NCBI GenBank assembly: GCA_019119995.1
Contig: DWVY01000025.1
Span: forward strand, 1-64,000
DNA length: 64,000 nucleotides
Source: Candidatus Mediterraneibacter faecavium
GTDB taxonomy: Bacteria > Bacillota > Clostridia > Lachnospirales > Lachnospiraceae
Direction of reading: 5' to 3'
A program made the translations under genes and the position numbers. Below the pieces are notes generated by a model that saw only the letters and a program-made list of their open reading frames with translations, was not told the DNA's origin and did no database searches. Positions 1-9,091 of the stretch are shown one piece after another. Position 1 is the stretch's first letter; every line of letters begins with the position of its first letter.

Positions 1-57
1 ATCAGCCGGACGGAATTGTCTGAGCAACGCGAGTTGTCCGTTCGGCTGATTGCTTTT
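1..57 (+). terminator. Hairpin, likely terminator of a gene left of the window
   Basis: An 8-bp stem (ATCAGCCG with CGGCTGAT) extended by a G-U pair and five more pairs closes an ~19-nt loop and is followed by TGCTTTT. It probably ends a plus-strand transcript entering from the left. It may also act on the minus-strand AraC gene, which ends about 150 bases to the right. Nothing else is visible between 58 and 211. Confidence 0.6.
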
Positions 58-211
58 AGCTATATTTCAGGGTTATTAGTTTATCTTCCTTTTGTAACCT
101 GGAGCCGGCAGCATTGCACTCCCGACTGATCCGGATACGTGAATGATTACACTGTATCCGAGTGATTTTCGGATGATTTATTGCAGGATATCTCTCCGGC
201 AATTACGAATT

Positions 212-1063
212 TCACCGTGTAATATGATTCTTATTCCGCCATTCTCTGGGCGACACTCCATACACATTTTTGAATGCTCTTGAGAAGTGCAGCTGGTTCG
301 GATACCCCACTGCATTGCCGATATCGCTGACGGACAGGGTGGTGAGTTTCAGCAGTTCGGCGGCTTTTGTCATGCGGTAGTTGAGCAGGAACTGCTGGGG
401 GGAGCTGCCCACGGTCTCTTTGAAGATACGTCCGAAGTAGGTGCGGTTCAGCCCGCAGAATGCTGCGATCCCTTCTACGGTGATATCGTTCTGGAAATTC
501 TGTTCAATATAGTTTAATGCCTCTTTGATATAGAAATCGCGGACTTTTCCGCTGGAAGATATCTGTGTGGAGGCCGAAGAACGGACGAGGTAGTCTACAA
601 ACAGGTACAGATGTCCGATCAGGTGGAATGGAGATGCATTTCCGTGATCGGAGATGTAGGTCATTTCATCGATCATGGTCTCGCGCAGATCTTTATGGGA
701 GGCATGGTAGACCGGGTGGTCAGGGCTTAAGCCGGATGTTTCGATGATCTCTCTTGAACGCATCCCGTCGAACTCGAGCCATACATATTCCCAGGGGAGC
801 TTTTCGTCGGCGATATAGGTTGTGATCTGCCGGGGAAAGATCATAAATCCCTGGCCTGTATGGATCTGATATTCATGGGACTCCCCTTTGGAATCGGCGG
901 CGATCAGTTTTCCTGTGCCGGACAAAACGTAATGGAACAGATAATGGTTTCTGGTGGCCGGACCGAAAGAATAGGCTGGCGGACATTGTTCTCTTCCGAA
1001 TTGATACAGGCAGAGATCGACAAAATTTTCATTAGGAAATACAGTAAATGCAGAATCGCTCAT
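212..1063 (-). CDS. AraC family transcriptional regulator of sugar use
   Basis: This 283-residue protein has an N-terminal cupin-like sugar-sensing half (about residues 1-150). The C-terminal AraC/XylS domain (about 175-278) has two helix-turn-helix units; the second carries the typical pattern NAVGYPNQLHFSRAFKNVYG. The ATG is preceded by GGGAG at 8-nt spacing on the minus strand. It is divergent from a sugar ABC importer with GH36 and GH13_4 genes, so it is inferred to be the local activator, responding to an alpha-galactoside or to a sugar derived from it (MsmR/RafR-like role). The inducer cannot be read from the sequence. Family assignment is firm; the regulated genes are inferred from divergence and from the weak -35 of the importer promoter. 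Confidence 0.9.
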   Translation of the reverse strand: MSDSAFTVFPNENFVDLCLYQFGREQCPPAYSFGPATRNHYLFHYVLSGTGKLIAADSKGESHEYQIHTGQGFMIFPRQITTYIADEKLPWEYVWLEFDGMRSREIIETSGLSPDHPVYHASHKDLRETMIDEMTYISDHGNASPFHLIGHLYLFVDYLVRSSASTQISSSGKVRDFYIKEALNYIEQNFQNDITVEGIAAFCGLNRTYFGRIFKETVGSSPQQFLLNYRMTKAAELLKLTTLSVSDIGNAVGYPNQLHFSRAFKNVYGVSPREWRNKNHITR

Positions 1064-1166
1064 GAGGAGTTCTCCCTTCTATACGTTAAAGCATTTTTTA
1101 AATGCTGTTTTAAATAATTTTCCATTCTTAAAAAGATTATAAACTAAAATATTCCCAAATGCGACC

Positions 1167-1194
1167 CAACTTATCAAAAATAGTACATAAGTTG
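1167..1194. promoter_or_regulatory. Inverted repeat, candidate AraC-regulator operator
   Basis: Perfect 8-bp arms CAACTTAT (1167-1174) and ATAAGTTG (1187-1194) are separated by 12 bases. They lie in the divergent intergenic region, about 33 bp upstream of the importer -35 position. The location suits an activator site; binding is inferred. Confidence 0.5.
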
Positions 1195-1226
1195 CATTAT
1201 GGCATAAAACACAGGCGATACAGATA

Positions 1227-1255
1227 TTTTAGAAATATTTTAGAATTGATATAAT
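1227..1255 (+). promoter_or_regulatory. Promoter of the sugar importer operon
   Basis: A perfect TATAAT at 1250-1255 has only a poor -35 (TTTTAG, 1227-1232) at 17-bp spacing. A good -10 with a weak -35 is typical of an activator-dependent promoter, which agrees with the divergent AraC gene. The start codon at 1300 follows a GGAAGGAGC ribosome binding site. Confidence 0.6.
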
Positions 1256-1299
1256 ACGACCATAAGCGGAAAAGCTAAAAGGAAGGAGCTGAAAGAACT

Positions 1300-2583
1300 A
1301 TGAAAAAGAAAAAAGCGATCAGTGCGGTGCTTGCGGCATCCATGCTTGCGGCAGTGATTCTTCCGGGATGCGGTTCGGATGAGAGCAGCGGCAAAACGGA
1401 GATCGAGATCCTGCAGTACAAGCCGGAGGCGGCGACGTACTTCGATCAGGTGGAGGAGCAGTTCAATGCAACTCACGACGACATCCACCTGACCATCAGT
1501 TCACCGAACGATGCCAGCACGATCATGAGGACGAGGTTCATCCGCGAGGACTATCCGGACATCATCGGCATTGGGGGGGACATTAACTACTCCTATTATG
1601 TTGACGCAGACATCCTTGCCGACGTGTCGGATTATCCGGGACTGGCTGATGTCAAACAGTCTTATCTGGACATCCTGGAGAACCTTGAGATCACCCCGAA
1701 GGACGGTACATACGGCGTGCCTTATGTGGCGAACGCAGCGGGAATCCTCTACAACAAGGACATGTTCGAGGAACACGGCTGGGAGATCCCGGAGTCATGG
1801 GGAGAGCTGATCGACCTCTGCGAGGAGATCAAGGCGGAAGGCATACTGCCGTTCTATTTCGGATTCCGTGACACATGGACCTGTCTGGCGCCGTGGAACT
1901 CGCTTGCAGTCGATCTTGCGCCGGCTGACACATGCCAGAGGGTAAATGCAGGAGAGACGACATTCTCCAAAGAGTATGTGGAAGTAGCTGAGAAGTGTCT
2001 TGAGCTGGTCAGCTACGGACCGGAAGATCCGTTCGCATACGGATATAACGATGCATGTACCGCATTCGCAAACGGAGAGTCCGCGATGTATCCGATCGGA
2101 AGCTATGCGGTGCCGCAGATCCTCTCGGTAAATCCGGAGATGAACATCGATTCCTTCGTGACACCGGGAAATGACGACGCGTCCAAGAACACGCTGAACT
2201 CGGGCGTTGACCTTATGTTTGCAGTGACGGCAGAGTGCGAGAACAAGGAAGCTGCCTATGAAGTGCTCGACTTCCTGATGGAGGATGCGAACATCCAGGC
2301 ATACATCAACGACCAGAATGCCGTTCCTTGTAAAGAAGGCGACTTCGATCTTGCGCCGATGCTTGACGGCATGACACCATATATCGAGTCCGGCAATATG
2401 ACGGACTACCAGGATCACTACTATCCTTCAGAGATGGCGGCGGACGCACTCATCCAGACTTATCTGATCAATAAGGATGCGGATGCATTCCTTAAAGATT
2501 TCGATACACGCTGGCAGAGATATAACAGAGATATAATCCGTGCAGTCCAGGAGTACAACGAAGAGCACGGAACCGCCGAGTAG
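1300..2583 (+). CDS. ABC sugar importer, extracellular solute-binding lipoprotein
   Basis: This 427-residue protein starts with a basic n-region, a hydrophobic stretch and a lipobox ending LPGC, with Cys24 as the predicted lipidation site. The rest matches family 1 extracellular solute-binding proteins (CUT1 sugar importers). It is the first gene of an operon with two permeases, a GH36 alpha-galactosidase and a GH13_4 enzyme, so the likely ligands are raffinose-family or other alpha-galactosides. No ATPase gene is present; CUT1 systems in Firmicutes often share a distant MsmK/MsiK-type ATPase. The substrate is inferred from context only. Confidence 0.9.
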   Translation: MKKKKAISAVLAASMLAAVILPGCGSDESSGKTEIEILQYKPEAATYFDQVEEQFNATHDDIHLTISSPNDASTIMRTRFIREDYPDIIGIGGDINYSYYVDADILADVSDYPGLADVKQSYLDILENLEITPKDGTYGVPYVANAAGILYNKDMFEEHGWEIPESWGELIDLCEEIKAEGILPFYFGFRDTWTCLAPWNSLAVDLAPADTCQRVNAGETTFSKEYVEVAEKCLELVSYGPEDPFAYGYNDACTAFANGESAMYPIGSYAVPQILSVNPEMNIDSFVTPGNDDASKNTLNSGVDLMFAVTAECENKEAAYEVLDFLMEDANIQAYINDQNAVPCKEGDFDLAPMLDGMTPYIESGNMTDYQDHYYPSEMAADALIQTYLINKDADAFLKDFDTRWQRYNRDIIRAVQEYNEEHGTAE

Positions 2584-2602
2584 GAAAGGAGTGGGGCAGA
2601 TT

Positions 2603-3475
2603 ATGAAAAAAGTAAATGACAGCAAGCGGACTTATATGCTGATCACGATACCGATCCTTGCACTGTTTGTCTGCTTTAACACGGTACCGCTGATCCGCGG
2701 TGTGATCTACAGTTTTACGAACTTTAAAGGCTTTGGTACCTATGATTTTATCGGATTCCGCAACTATATGGATCTGTTCACGGATCCGAGGATCGGGGGC
2801 TCCTATCTGTTCACGATCAAGCTGGCTATCGTCGCTACGGTCGTAACAAACGTGATCAGCCTGATCCTTGCTCTCGGACTGAACAGCAAGATCAAAGGGA
2901 AGACATTCTTAAGGGCGGCATATTTCGTACCGAACGTACTCGGAGCTCTGGTAGTAGGATATATCTTCCAGTATCTCTTTACCTACATCCTTCCGGGACT
3001 GGGCGATGTGCTCGGGATCGAGGCGCTGCAGGGAAGTATGCTTTCCAACAGCAAGACGGCATGGATCGCCATCGTGATCGTGTGTGCATGGCAGTCGATC
3101 GCGATGAATACGATCATCTATATCTCCGGTCTTCAGACAGTGCCGGAAGATGTGTATGAGGCGGGCGACCTTGACGGCGCTACAGGATGGAAGAAGTTCA
3201 AATACCTTACATTCCCGCTGATCATCCCGTTCTTCACGATCAACATGGTCCTCTGTGTCAAGAACTTCCTGATGGTATTCGACCAGATCATGGCTATGAC
3301 AAAGGGCGGCCCGGAGCAGAGCACAGAGTCTATCTCCTACCTGATCTACAACAACGGTCTTTCAGGCGGAAGCTTCGGTTATCAGAGCGCCAACGCGGTT
3401 GTATTCTTCATCGTGATCGTTGCGATCTCCGTAGCGCAGATGACTATATCAAGTAAGAAGGAGGAACAGTTATAA
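2603..3475 (+). CDS. ABC sugar importer permease (MalF-like)
   Basis: About 290 residues with six predicted membrane segments and the inner-membrane component loop EAGDLDGATGWKKFKYLTFP (EAA motif), which contacts the ATPase. ATG 2603 follows GGAAAGGAG; an in-frame ATG 21 codons upstream lies inside the preceding gene and is not favoured. The stop overlaps the next start by one base (TAATG). It forms the heterodimeric membrane channel with the next gene. Confidence 0.92.
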   Translation: MKKVNDSKRTYMLITIPILALFVCFNTVPLIRGVIYSFTNFKGFGTYDFIGFRNYMDLFTDPRIGGSYLFTIKLAIVATVVTNVISLILALGLNSKIKGKTFLRAAYFVPNVLGALVVGYIFQYLFTYILPGLGDVLGIEALQGSMLSNSKTAWIAIVIVCAWQSIAMNTIIYISGLQTVPEDVYEAGDLDGATGWKKFKYLTFPLIIPFFTINMVLCVKNFLMVFDQIMAMTKGGPEQSTESISYLIYNNGLSGGSFGYQSANAVVFFIVIVAISVAQMTISSKKEEQL

Positions 3476-4317
3476 TGTATGAGAAAATGAAAGCAAGAGT
3501 AAACTGGCCAATAACTATCCTTCTGTTTATCGGACTTCTCACAGTGGCGTTCCCGCTGTATATGACGATCGTAATCGCATTTAAACAGCCTTCCGAGATG
3601 ACGAACAGCATCTCCGGTATCCTGTCGCTGCCCGCACAGTGGAGCTTAAGCAACTTCGCGCAGGCGATGGAACTGACAGATTTCTGGCGCTCTCTGGGCA
3701 ACAGCCTTCTGGTAACGATCAGTACGGTTGTTCTCTGTATCCTGCTCCATGCGCTGATGGGATATGCAGTAGGAAGAAATAAAGCGCACAGCAAGATTTA
3801 CAACCTGATATATCTCTTTATCGTAAGCGGTATGTTCGTGCCGTTCGCGATCCTGATGATGCCTCTGGCAAAACAGACGGCTGAGATGCATCTTGATAAT
3901 TGGGCTGGCGTTATCCTGCTTTATGTGGTATTCTATATGCCGATGAATTTACTTCTCTATACAGGATACCTTGTAAATATCCCGATCGCACTTGAGGAAG
4001 CAGCGAGAGTGGACGGAGCAAGCACATGGCGCACTTTCTGGAGGATCATCTTCCCGATCATGAAGCCGATGCACGCAACAGTTGCGGTTATCACGGCTCT
4101 GGCGGTATGGAATGACGTTATGACACCATTGATCATCATGTCAGGAAAAGGCCAGAATACGCTGCCGCTGGCACAGCTGACATTCCAGACGCAGTTCGGT
4201 ACGAACTACAATCTGGCGTTTGCATCTTATCTGCTGGCTTTGATCCCGATCATCATTTTCTATGTGATCTGCCAGAAGCATATCATTAACGGAGTGGTAA
4301 ACGGCGCTGTGAAATAA
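3475..4317 (+). CDS. ABC sugar importer permease (MalG-like)
   Basis: A 280-residue permease with six hydrophobic segments and the EAA loop EEAARVDGASTWRTFWRIIFP near residues 170-190. The start overlaps the upstream stop and has GGAGG just before it, so the two permeases are probably translationally coupled. A strong hairpin follows 34 bases after the stop and separates the transporter genes from the glycosidase genes. Confidence 0.92.
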   Translation: MYEKMKARVNWPITILLFIGLLTVAFPLYMTIVIAFKQPSEMTNSISGILSLPAQWSLSNFAQAMELTDFWRSLGNSLLVTISTVVLCILLHALMGYAVGRNKAHSKIYNLIYLFIVSGMFVPFAILMMPLAKQTAEMHLDNWAGVILLYVVFYMPMNLLLYTGYLVNIPIALEEAARVDGASTWRTFWRIIFPIMKPMHATVAVITALAVWNDVMTPLIIMSGKGQNTLPLAQLTFQTQFGTNYNLAFASYLLALIPIIIFYVICQKHIINGVVNGAVK

Positions 4318-4350
4318 GTGGGCCCTGATGCGCATCCGCGCGTCTTACCC

Positions 4351-4397
4351 GGGCGGGTGTTATGTGCAAAGAAGTACATTCACCCGCCCTTTTCTTA
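4351..4397 (+). terminator. Intra-operon terminator between importer and glycosidase genes
   Basis: Nine-base arms GGGCGGGTG (4351-4359) and CACCCGCCC (4381-4389) with inner ATGT/ACAT pairing are followed by TTTTCTT. It would reduce read-through from the importer into the GH36 gene and so lower enzyme relative to transporter, or separate two transcripts. No strong promoter is obvious between it and 4453. Confidence 0.75.
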
Positions 4398-4452
4398 TAG
4401 ATAGAGAAAGGACACATATTAGTTAATATTCGCAGATTAGGAGAGACAGATT

Positions 4453-6636
4453 ATGAGTATAGTATATGATGAGGCGCAGAAGACGATCAGCCTGCACACG
4501 AAGAATACGACATATCAGATGCAGGTGGACAAATACGGCTTCCTTCTGCACCTGTATTACGGAAAGAAGGCAGAGGGATGCATGGACTATCTTCTGACTT
4601 ATTACGACCGAGGATTCTCCGGCAATCCCTACGACGCAGGAAACGATAAGACATATTCGATGGACTCGCTGCCGCAGGAATTTCCCTCGCTCGGGACCGG
4701 CGACTACCGTACCCCGGCATGTATCATCAAGAATATAGACCGCACTTACTGCAGTGACTTCCGCTATGAGAGCCACAGCATCCGAGACGGGAAATATGCA
4801 CTCAAAGGGCTGCCGGCGGTATACGCGGACGACAGTGAAGCGCAGACGCTGGAAGTCGTGCTCCAGGACCGCGTGACGGGAGTACAGGCTGTCCTGCTCT
4901 ACGGTGTGCTTCCGGAGTATGATATCATCACCAGGAGCGTGCGCATCGTAAATGCGAGCAGCGGGCATATCTCGGTGAAGAAGTTCGCGCCGGCGTGCCT
5001 GGACATGGTCGGCGGACAGTATGATTTCCTTACATTTTACGGGCGTCATGCGATGGAGAGAAATCTCCAGAGACAGCCGATCGGCCACGGCGTGCAGAAG
5101 ATCGGAAGTCTGAGAGGCTCCTCGAGCCACCAGTATAATCCGGCGGTTATCATGGCGGAGCGCGAGACGACGGAAGATGCGGGAAGCTGCTATGTGATGG
5201 CATTTGTATACAGCGGCGGTTTCCAGAGCGAGGCCGGACAGGATCAGTACTATCAGACAAGGCTGCTCATGGGATTCCCGGAGGAGCAGTTCGCGTATCC
5301 GCTCTCGGCAGGCGAAGAGTTCCAGGCGCCGGAGGTTATTATGAGCTATTCTTCCGAGGGGCTTGCGAAGCTCTCCCAGAATCTCCACCGCTGCATGAGG
5401 ACGCATCTGTGCCGCGGCAAATATAAAGAAGTCGTAAGACCGATCCTGCTGAACAGCTGGGAGGCGTCCTACTTCGACTTCACAGGAGAGTCGCTGCTTA
5501 AGCTGGCTTCCGAGGCGGCGAAGCTGGGGATCGAGATGTTTGTTATGGACGACGGCTGGTTCGGCAGCCGGGACAGTGAGCTCAGGGGACTGGGCGACTG
5601 GAAGGTCAATGAAGAAAAGCTTGGATGTACATTGGGAGAGCTGATCGGGAAGATCAACGATATGGGACTGAAATTCGGTATCTGGATCGAACCGGAGATG
5701 GTCAATGAGGACAGCGAGCTTTACCGCGAGCACCCGGACTGGGCGTTCGTGATCCCGGGACGCCGCCCGAACCGTTCCAGACACCAGCTTGTACTCGATT
5801 TCTCAAGAAAAGAAGTGGTAGATTACATTTATGATGAGATCTGCGCAGTGCTGGATCAGGGGAATGTGGAATATATCAAGTGGGATATGAACCGCAGTAT
5901 TTCCGACGTATACTCCGCAACGGCGGACAGCCAGGGCAGGGTGCTGCATGACTATGTGCTCGGATTGTACGATTTCCTTGAGCGGCTGGTGCAGCGATAT
6001 CCGAATATCCTGATCGAGGGATGCAGCGGCGGCGGCGGACGCTTTGACGCCGGTATGCTCTACTATACACCGCAGATCTGGTGCAGTGACAATACAGATC
6101 CGATCGACAGGCTGGAGATCCAGTATGGTACGTCCTTTATCTACCCGACGTCCTGCGTGGGATCGCATGTCTCGGCATCCCCGAACCATCAGACCGAGAG
6201 GGTGACGCCGATGAAGACGCGCGGCACGGTGGCGCTTGCGGGAACATTCGGCTACGAATTGAACCTGAACGAGCTGAGCGAGGAAGAGAAGGCGGAGATC
6301 CGCAGACAGATCGCAGAGTATAAGAAGTTCGCCGCGCTTGTACAGAGAGGACTTTACTACAGGCTTACCAATCCGCAGACAGATAACCAGGGTGCGTGGG
6401 AATTCGTCTCCGAGGATCAGAGAGAGGCTCTCGTGCAGGTGGTAGGAATCAAGAAACATGCAAATATGACTGTGGATTACATCAAGGTCAAAGGACTCAA
6501 AGAGAATACGATGTACCGTGAGACAACGACCGGCAAGCTGTACAACAGTACGGCGCTGAGAGAAGCAGGCGTGCCGAAGCCGGTGCTCCACGGAGAATAT
6601 CAGGCATATCAGTGGCATTTCGTACAGGTAGATTAA
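4453..6636 (+). CDS. GH36 alpha-galactosidase
   Basis: This 727-residue protein removes terminal alpha-1,6-galactose from raffinose-family sugars or melibiose. It has the N-terminal beta-supersandwich, a TIM barrel from about residue 330 and a C-terminal beta domain. Catalytic motifs are clear: the nucleophile Asp478 in KWDMNRS and the acid/base Asp near 546 in CSDNTDP. WEASYFDF and MDDGWFG at the barrel entrance are also family signatures. No signal peptide is present, so it acts in the cytoplasm after import. ATG 4453 follows AGGAGAGACAGATT. The length is normal for tetrameric bacterial GH36 enzymes. It lies 19 bases upstream of the GH13_4 gene: removing galactose from raffinose would leave sucrose for that enzyme. 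Confidence 0.95.
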   Translation: MSIVYDEAQKTISLHTKNTTYQMQVDKYGFLLHLYYGKKAEGCMDYLLTYYDRGFSGNPYDAGNDKTYSMDSLPQEFPSLGTGDYRTPACIIKNIDRTYCSDFRYESHSIRDGKYALKGLPAVYADDSEAQTLEVVLQDRVTGVQAVLLYGVLPEYDIITRSVRIVNASSGHISVKKFAPACLDMVGGQYDFLTFYGRHAMERNLQRQPIGHGVQKIGSLRGSSSHQYNPAVIMAERETTEDAGSCYVMAFVYSGGFQSEAGQDQYYQTRLLMGFPEEQFAYPLSAGEEFQAPEVIMSYSSEGLAKLSQNLHRCMRTHLCRGKYKEVVRPILLNSWEASYFDFTGESLLKLASEAAKLGIEMFVMDDGWFGSRDSELRGLGDWKVNEEKLGCTLGELIGKINDMGLKFGIWIEPEMVNEDSELYREHPDWAFVIPGRRPNRSRHQLVLDFSRKEVVDYIYDEICAVLDQGNVEYIKWDMNRSISDVYSATADSQGRVLHDYVLGLYDFLERLVQRYPNILIEGCSGGGGRFDAGMLYYTPQIWCSDNTDPIDRLEIQYGTSFIYPTSCVGSHVSASPNHQTERVTPMKTRGTVALAGTFGYELNLNELSEEEKAEIRRQIAEYKKFAALVQRGLYYRLTNPQTDNQGAWEFVSEDQREALVQVVGIKKHANMTVDYIKVKGLKENTMYRETTTGKLYNSTALREAGVPKPVLHGEYQAYQWHFVQVD

Positions 6637-6655
6637 GATACGGGGGATAGAGATC

Positions 6656-9022
6656 ATGGCAAAGAAATCAAGAGCCGCAAGAAAGAAAGAGACGGCGGTA
6701 AAAACAAGGACAGCTGCCGGAAGCGTGAAAGCGGCAGAAGAGACCAGAGCGGCAGCCGAGGCAGAAGCGGAAGCGAAGAAGAAAGCGGAGGCCGAGGCGA
6801 AGGCGAAAGCAGAGGCGGAAGCGAAGAAGAAGGCGGAGGCTGAGGCGAAAGCGAAAGCAGAAGCGGAAGCGAAGAAGAAAGCAGAGGCGGAGGCTGAGGC
6901 GAAAGCGAAGGCAGAAGCGGAAGCGAAGAAGAAAGCAGAGGCGGAGGCTGAGGCGAAAGCGAAGGCAGAAGCGGAAGCGAAGAAGAAAGCAGAGGCTGAA
7001 GCGAAAGCAAAGGCGAAGGCAGAAGCGGAAGCGAAGAAGAAGGCAGAGGCCGAGGCGAAAGCAAAGGCAGAAGCGGAAGCGAAGAAGAAAGCAGAGGCCG
7101 AGGCGAAAGCAAAGGCAGAAGCGGCAGCAAAGAAGAAAGCAGAAGCGGAAGCGAAGAAAAAGGCGGAGGCCGAGGCAAAGAAGAAAGAGGAAGAAGACAA
7201 GATCTTCATGGAGAGGCTTGGGCGTCATCATGATGAGCTGCGCTGGCTTTACATGGAGCTGTACGGCAATGACGATATGTTCGCAGAGCTGTGCGGCCAG
7301 ATGAAGCGCTATTATGATATGAGAAACGACAAGCTCAAACAGCTCGATGCGCAGCGTGAGGCTGCCGGAGAATGGTACCGTGAACGCGATATGGTCGGCA
7401 TGATGATGTATATTGACAATTTCGCCGGCAATATCAAGGGCGTACAGGAGAAGCTTCCGTACCTTGAGAAATGTAATGTCAACTATATCCATCTGATGCC
7501 GTTCCTTGATTCACCGAAAGGACGCTCGGACGGCGGGTATGCAGTGGCTGATTTCCGCAAAGTAAAGCCGGAGCTGGGGACAATGGAAGACCTGGCGGAG
7601 CTTGCGGAAGAGTGTCATGACAAAGGGATCAGCCTGTGCATGGACTTCGTGATGAACCATACATCCGAAGACCATGAGTGGGCGGTTAAGGCGCGTCAGG
7701 GAGACGGCGAGTATATGAGCCGCTACTTCTTCTATGCGGATCCGTCTATCCCGCAGGAATACGAGAAGACTGTGCCGCAGGTGTTCCCGACGACGGCGCC
7801 GGGGAATTTCACTTACCTGCCGGAGATGGGCCACTATGTAATGACGACATTCTATCCGTACCAGTGGGATCTGAACTACCGCAATCCGCGTGTGTTCAAT
7901 GAGATGATGTACAACTTCCTCTATCTGGCAAACCAGGGTATGGATATCATCCGTATCGACGCGGTGCCGTATATCTGGAAAGAACTGGGCACCAACTGCC
8001 GGAATCTTCCGCAGGTGCACACGATCGTCCGCATGATGCGCATGATCGGCGAGATCGTGTGTCCGGGGATCGTCCTTCTGGGCGAGGTCGTCATGGAGCC
8101 GGACAAGGTCGCTCCGTATTTCGGAACGGTGGAGAAGCCGGAGTGCCACATGCTCTACAATGTGACCACCATGGCGACTACATGGAATACAGTGGCAACG
8201 AGGGATATCCGCCTTCTGAGAAAACAGATGGATATTGTGTGCGCGCTCCCGAGAGAGTATACATTCCTCAATTATCTGAGATGCCACGACGATATCGGCT
8301 GGGGACTGGATTATGCTACTCTGAAAACATGGGGCATGGAGGAAGTGCCGCATAAGAAATATCTGAACGATTATTTCCAGGGCAAGACAGAGGGAAGCGT
8401 CAGCCGGGGCGAGCTGTATAATGAGGACCTTGTGACAGGAGACGCCAGATTCTGCGCGACGACAGCGTCCATGTGCGGCGTCGAGAGCGCGGGATTCGAG
8501 CAGAATGAGGAGAAGATGGACTGGGCGATCACGAAGGACGTGATGCTTCACGCATATATGTTCACCCAGTCGGGGATCCCGATGCTCTACAGCGGCGACG
8601 AGATCGGCCAGGTCAATGATTACACATACAAAGATGATCCGGATAAGGCACCGGATTCACGCTACATCCACAGAGGAAAGTTCAACTGGGATCTCGTGAA
8701 GAACATCGAGGATAAGACGAGCGTGCAGGGACGTATCTTCAACGCACTCAGAAAGCTCGAGGAGATCCGCAGAAACGAGCCGGTGTTCAATGCCGATGCC
8801 GAGGTTTGGACGAAAGACTACAGCGACCAGTCGATCCTCTGGATCGTCCGCAGGGCACAGGGAGAAGAACTCCACGCAGTGTTTAACTTCAGCGATTATC
8901 CGAAGACTGTATGGATGCCGGAGAAAGCGGAGTATACGAACCTTTTAAGCGGCGGCACGGATGAGATCGTGACCGTGGATATGCCGGGATGGGGATTCTT
9001 CTGGATGAAGAGAAAACTGTAA
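6656..9022 (+). CDS. GH13_4 amylosucrase-like enzyme with long N-terminal Lys/Glu/Ala helix
   Basis: The catalytic part (about residues 185-788) matches amylosucrases: SDGGYAV, NHTSEDHEW, DIIRIDAV with nucleophile Asp435, LLGEVVM with acid/base Glu477, LRCHDDIGW with His544-Asp545, and PDSRYIHR near the C-terminus. Amylosucrase makes alpha-1,4-glucan from sucrose and releases fructose; the same subfamily includes sucrose hydrolases, and the two cannot be separated here. The neighbouring GH36 enzyme would supply sucrose from raffinose. Residues ~30-180 are an uninterrupted repeat of AEAEAKKK- and AEAKAK-type units, predicted to form a long charged single helix or coiled coil; usual amylosucrases are ~630-650 residues without it. 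The extreme N-terminus is basic. No signal peptide is seen. ATG 6656 is preceded by a GGGGGATAG-type site. Confidence 0.9.
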   Translation: MAKKSRAARKKETAVKTRTAAGSVKAAEETRAAAEAEAEAKKKAEAEAKAKAEAEAKKKAEAEAKAKAEAEAKKKAEAEAEAKAKAEAEAKKKAEAEAEAKAKAEAEAKKKAEAEAKAKAKAEAEAKKKAEAEAKAKAEAEAKKKAEAEAKAKAEAAAKKKAEAEAKKKAEAEAKKKEEEDKIFMERLGRHHDELRWLYMELYGNDDMFAELCGQMKRYYDMRNDKLKQLDAQREAAGEWYRERDMVGMMMYIDNFAGNIKGVQEKLPYLEKCNVNYIHLMPFLDSPKGRSDGGYAVADFRKVKPELGTMEDLAELAEECHDKGISLCMDFVMNHTSEDHEWAVKARQGDGEYMSRYFFYADPSIPQEYEKTVPQVFPTTAPGNFTYLPEMGHYVMTTFYPYQWDLNYRNPRVFNEMMYNFLYLANQGMDIIRIDAVPYIWKELGTNCRNLPQVHTIVRMMRMIGEIVCPGIVLLGEVVMEPDKVAPYFGTVEKPECHMLYNVTTMATTWNTVATRDIRLLRKQMDIVCALPREYTFLNYLRCHDDIGWGLDYATLKTWGMEEVPHKKYLNDYFQGKTEGSVSRGELYNEDLVTGDARFCATTASMCGVESAGFEQNEEKMDWAITKDVMLHAYMFTQSGIPMLYSGDEIGQVNDYTYKDDPDKAPDSRYIHRGKFNWDLVKNIEDKTSVQGRIFNALRKLEEIRRNEPVFNADAEVWTKDYSDQSILWIVRRAQGEELHAVFNFSDYPKTVWMPEKAEYTNLLSGGTDEIVTVDMPGWGFFWMKRKL
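6751..7190 (+). repeat. In-frame degenerate tandem repeat coding Ala/Glu/Lys helix
   Basis: Around 440 bp of tandem units based on gcg-gaa-gcg-aag-aag-aaa-gca-gag, with period mostly in multiples of 6 codons. Synonymous differences between units (gcg/gca, gag/gaa, gct/gcc) show some age. Because the units are in frame, copy-number changes would alter helix length and not break the enzyme. Confidence 0.9.
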
Positions 9023-9050
9023 AAAGGCGGCAGCAGTATTTAAGAATGGA

Positions 9051-9079
9051 TTGACATTTGCGGAAGCAGTCTATATAAT
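9051..9079 (+). promoter_or_regulatory. Near-perfect housekeeping promoter of glnA
   Basis: TTGACA (9051-9056) and TATAAT (9074-9079) are both perfect consensus and exactly 17 bp apart. Transcription should start near 9086, only about six bases before the terminator-like hairpin at 9092. Confidence 0.9.
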
Positions 9080-9091
9080 GAATGACGAAAC

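Noticed and set aside
4423-5784. 453-residue minus-strand frame antisense to GH36
   Set aside because: No domain, no ribosome site and complete overlap with a gene whose catalytic residues are intact.
5803-7209. 468-residue minus-strand frame rich in Ala/Phe/Ser
   Set aside because: It is the antisense of the GH36 end and the Lys/Glu/Ala repeat of the GH13_4 gene; low-complexity composition and no ribosome site.
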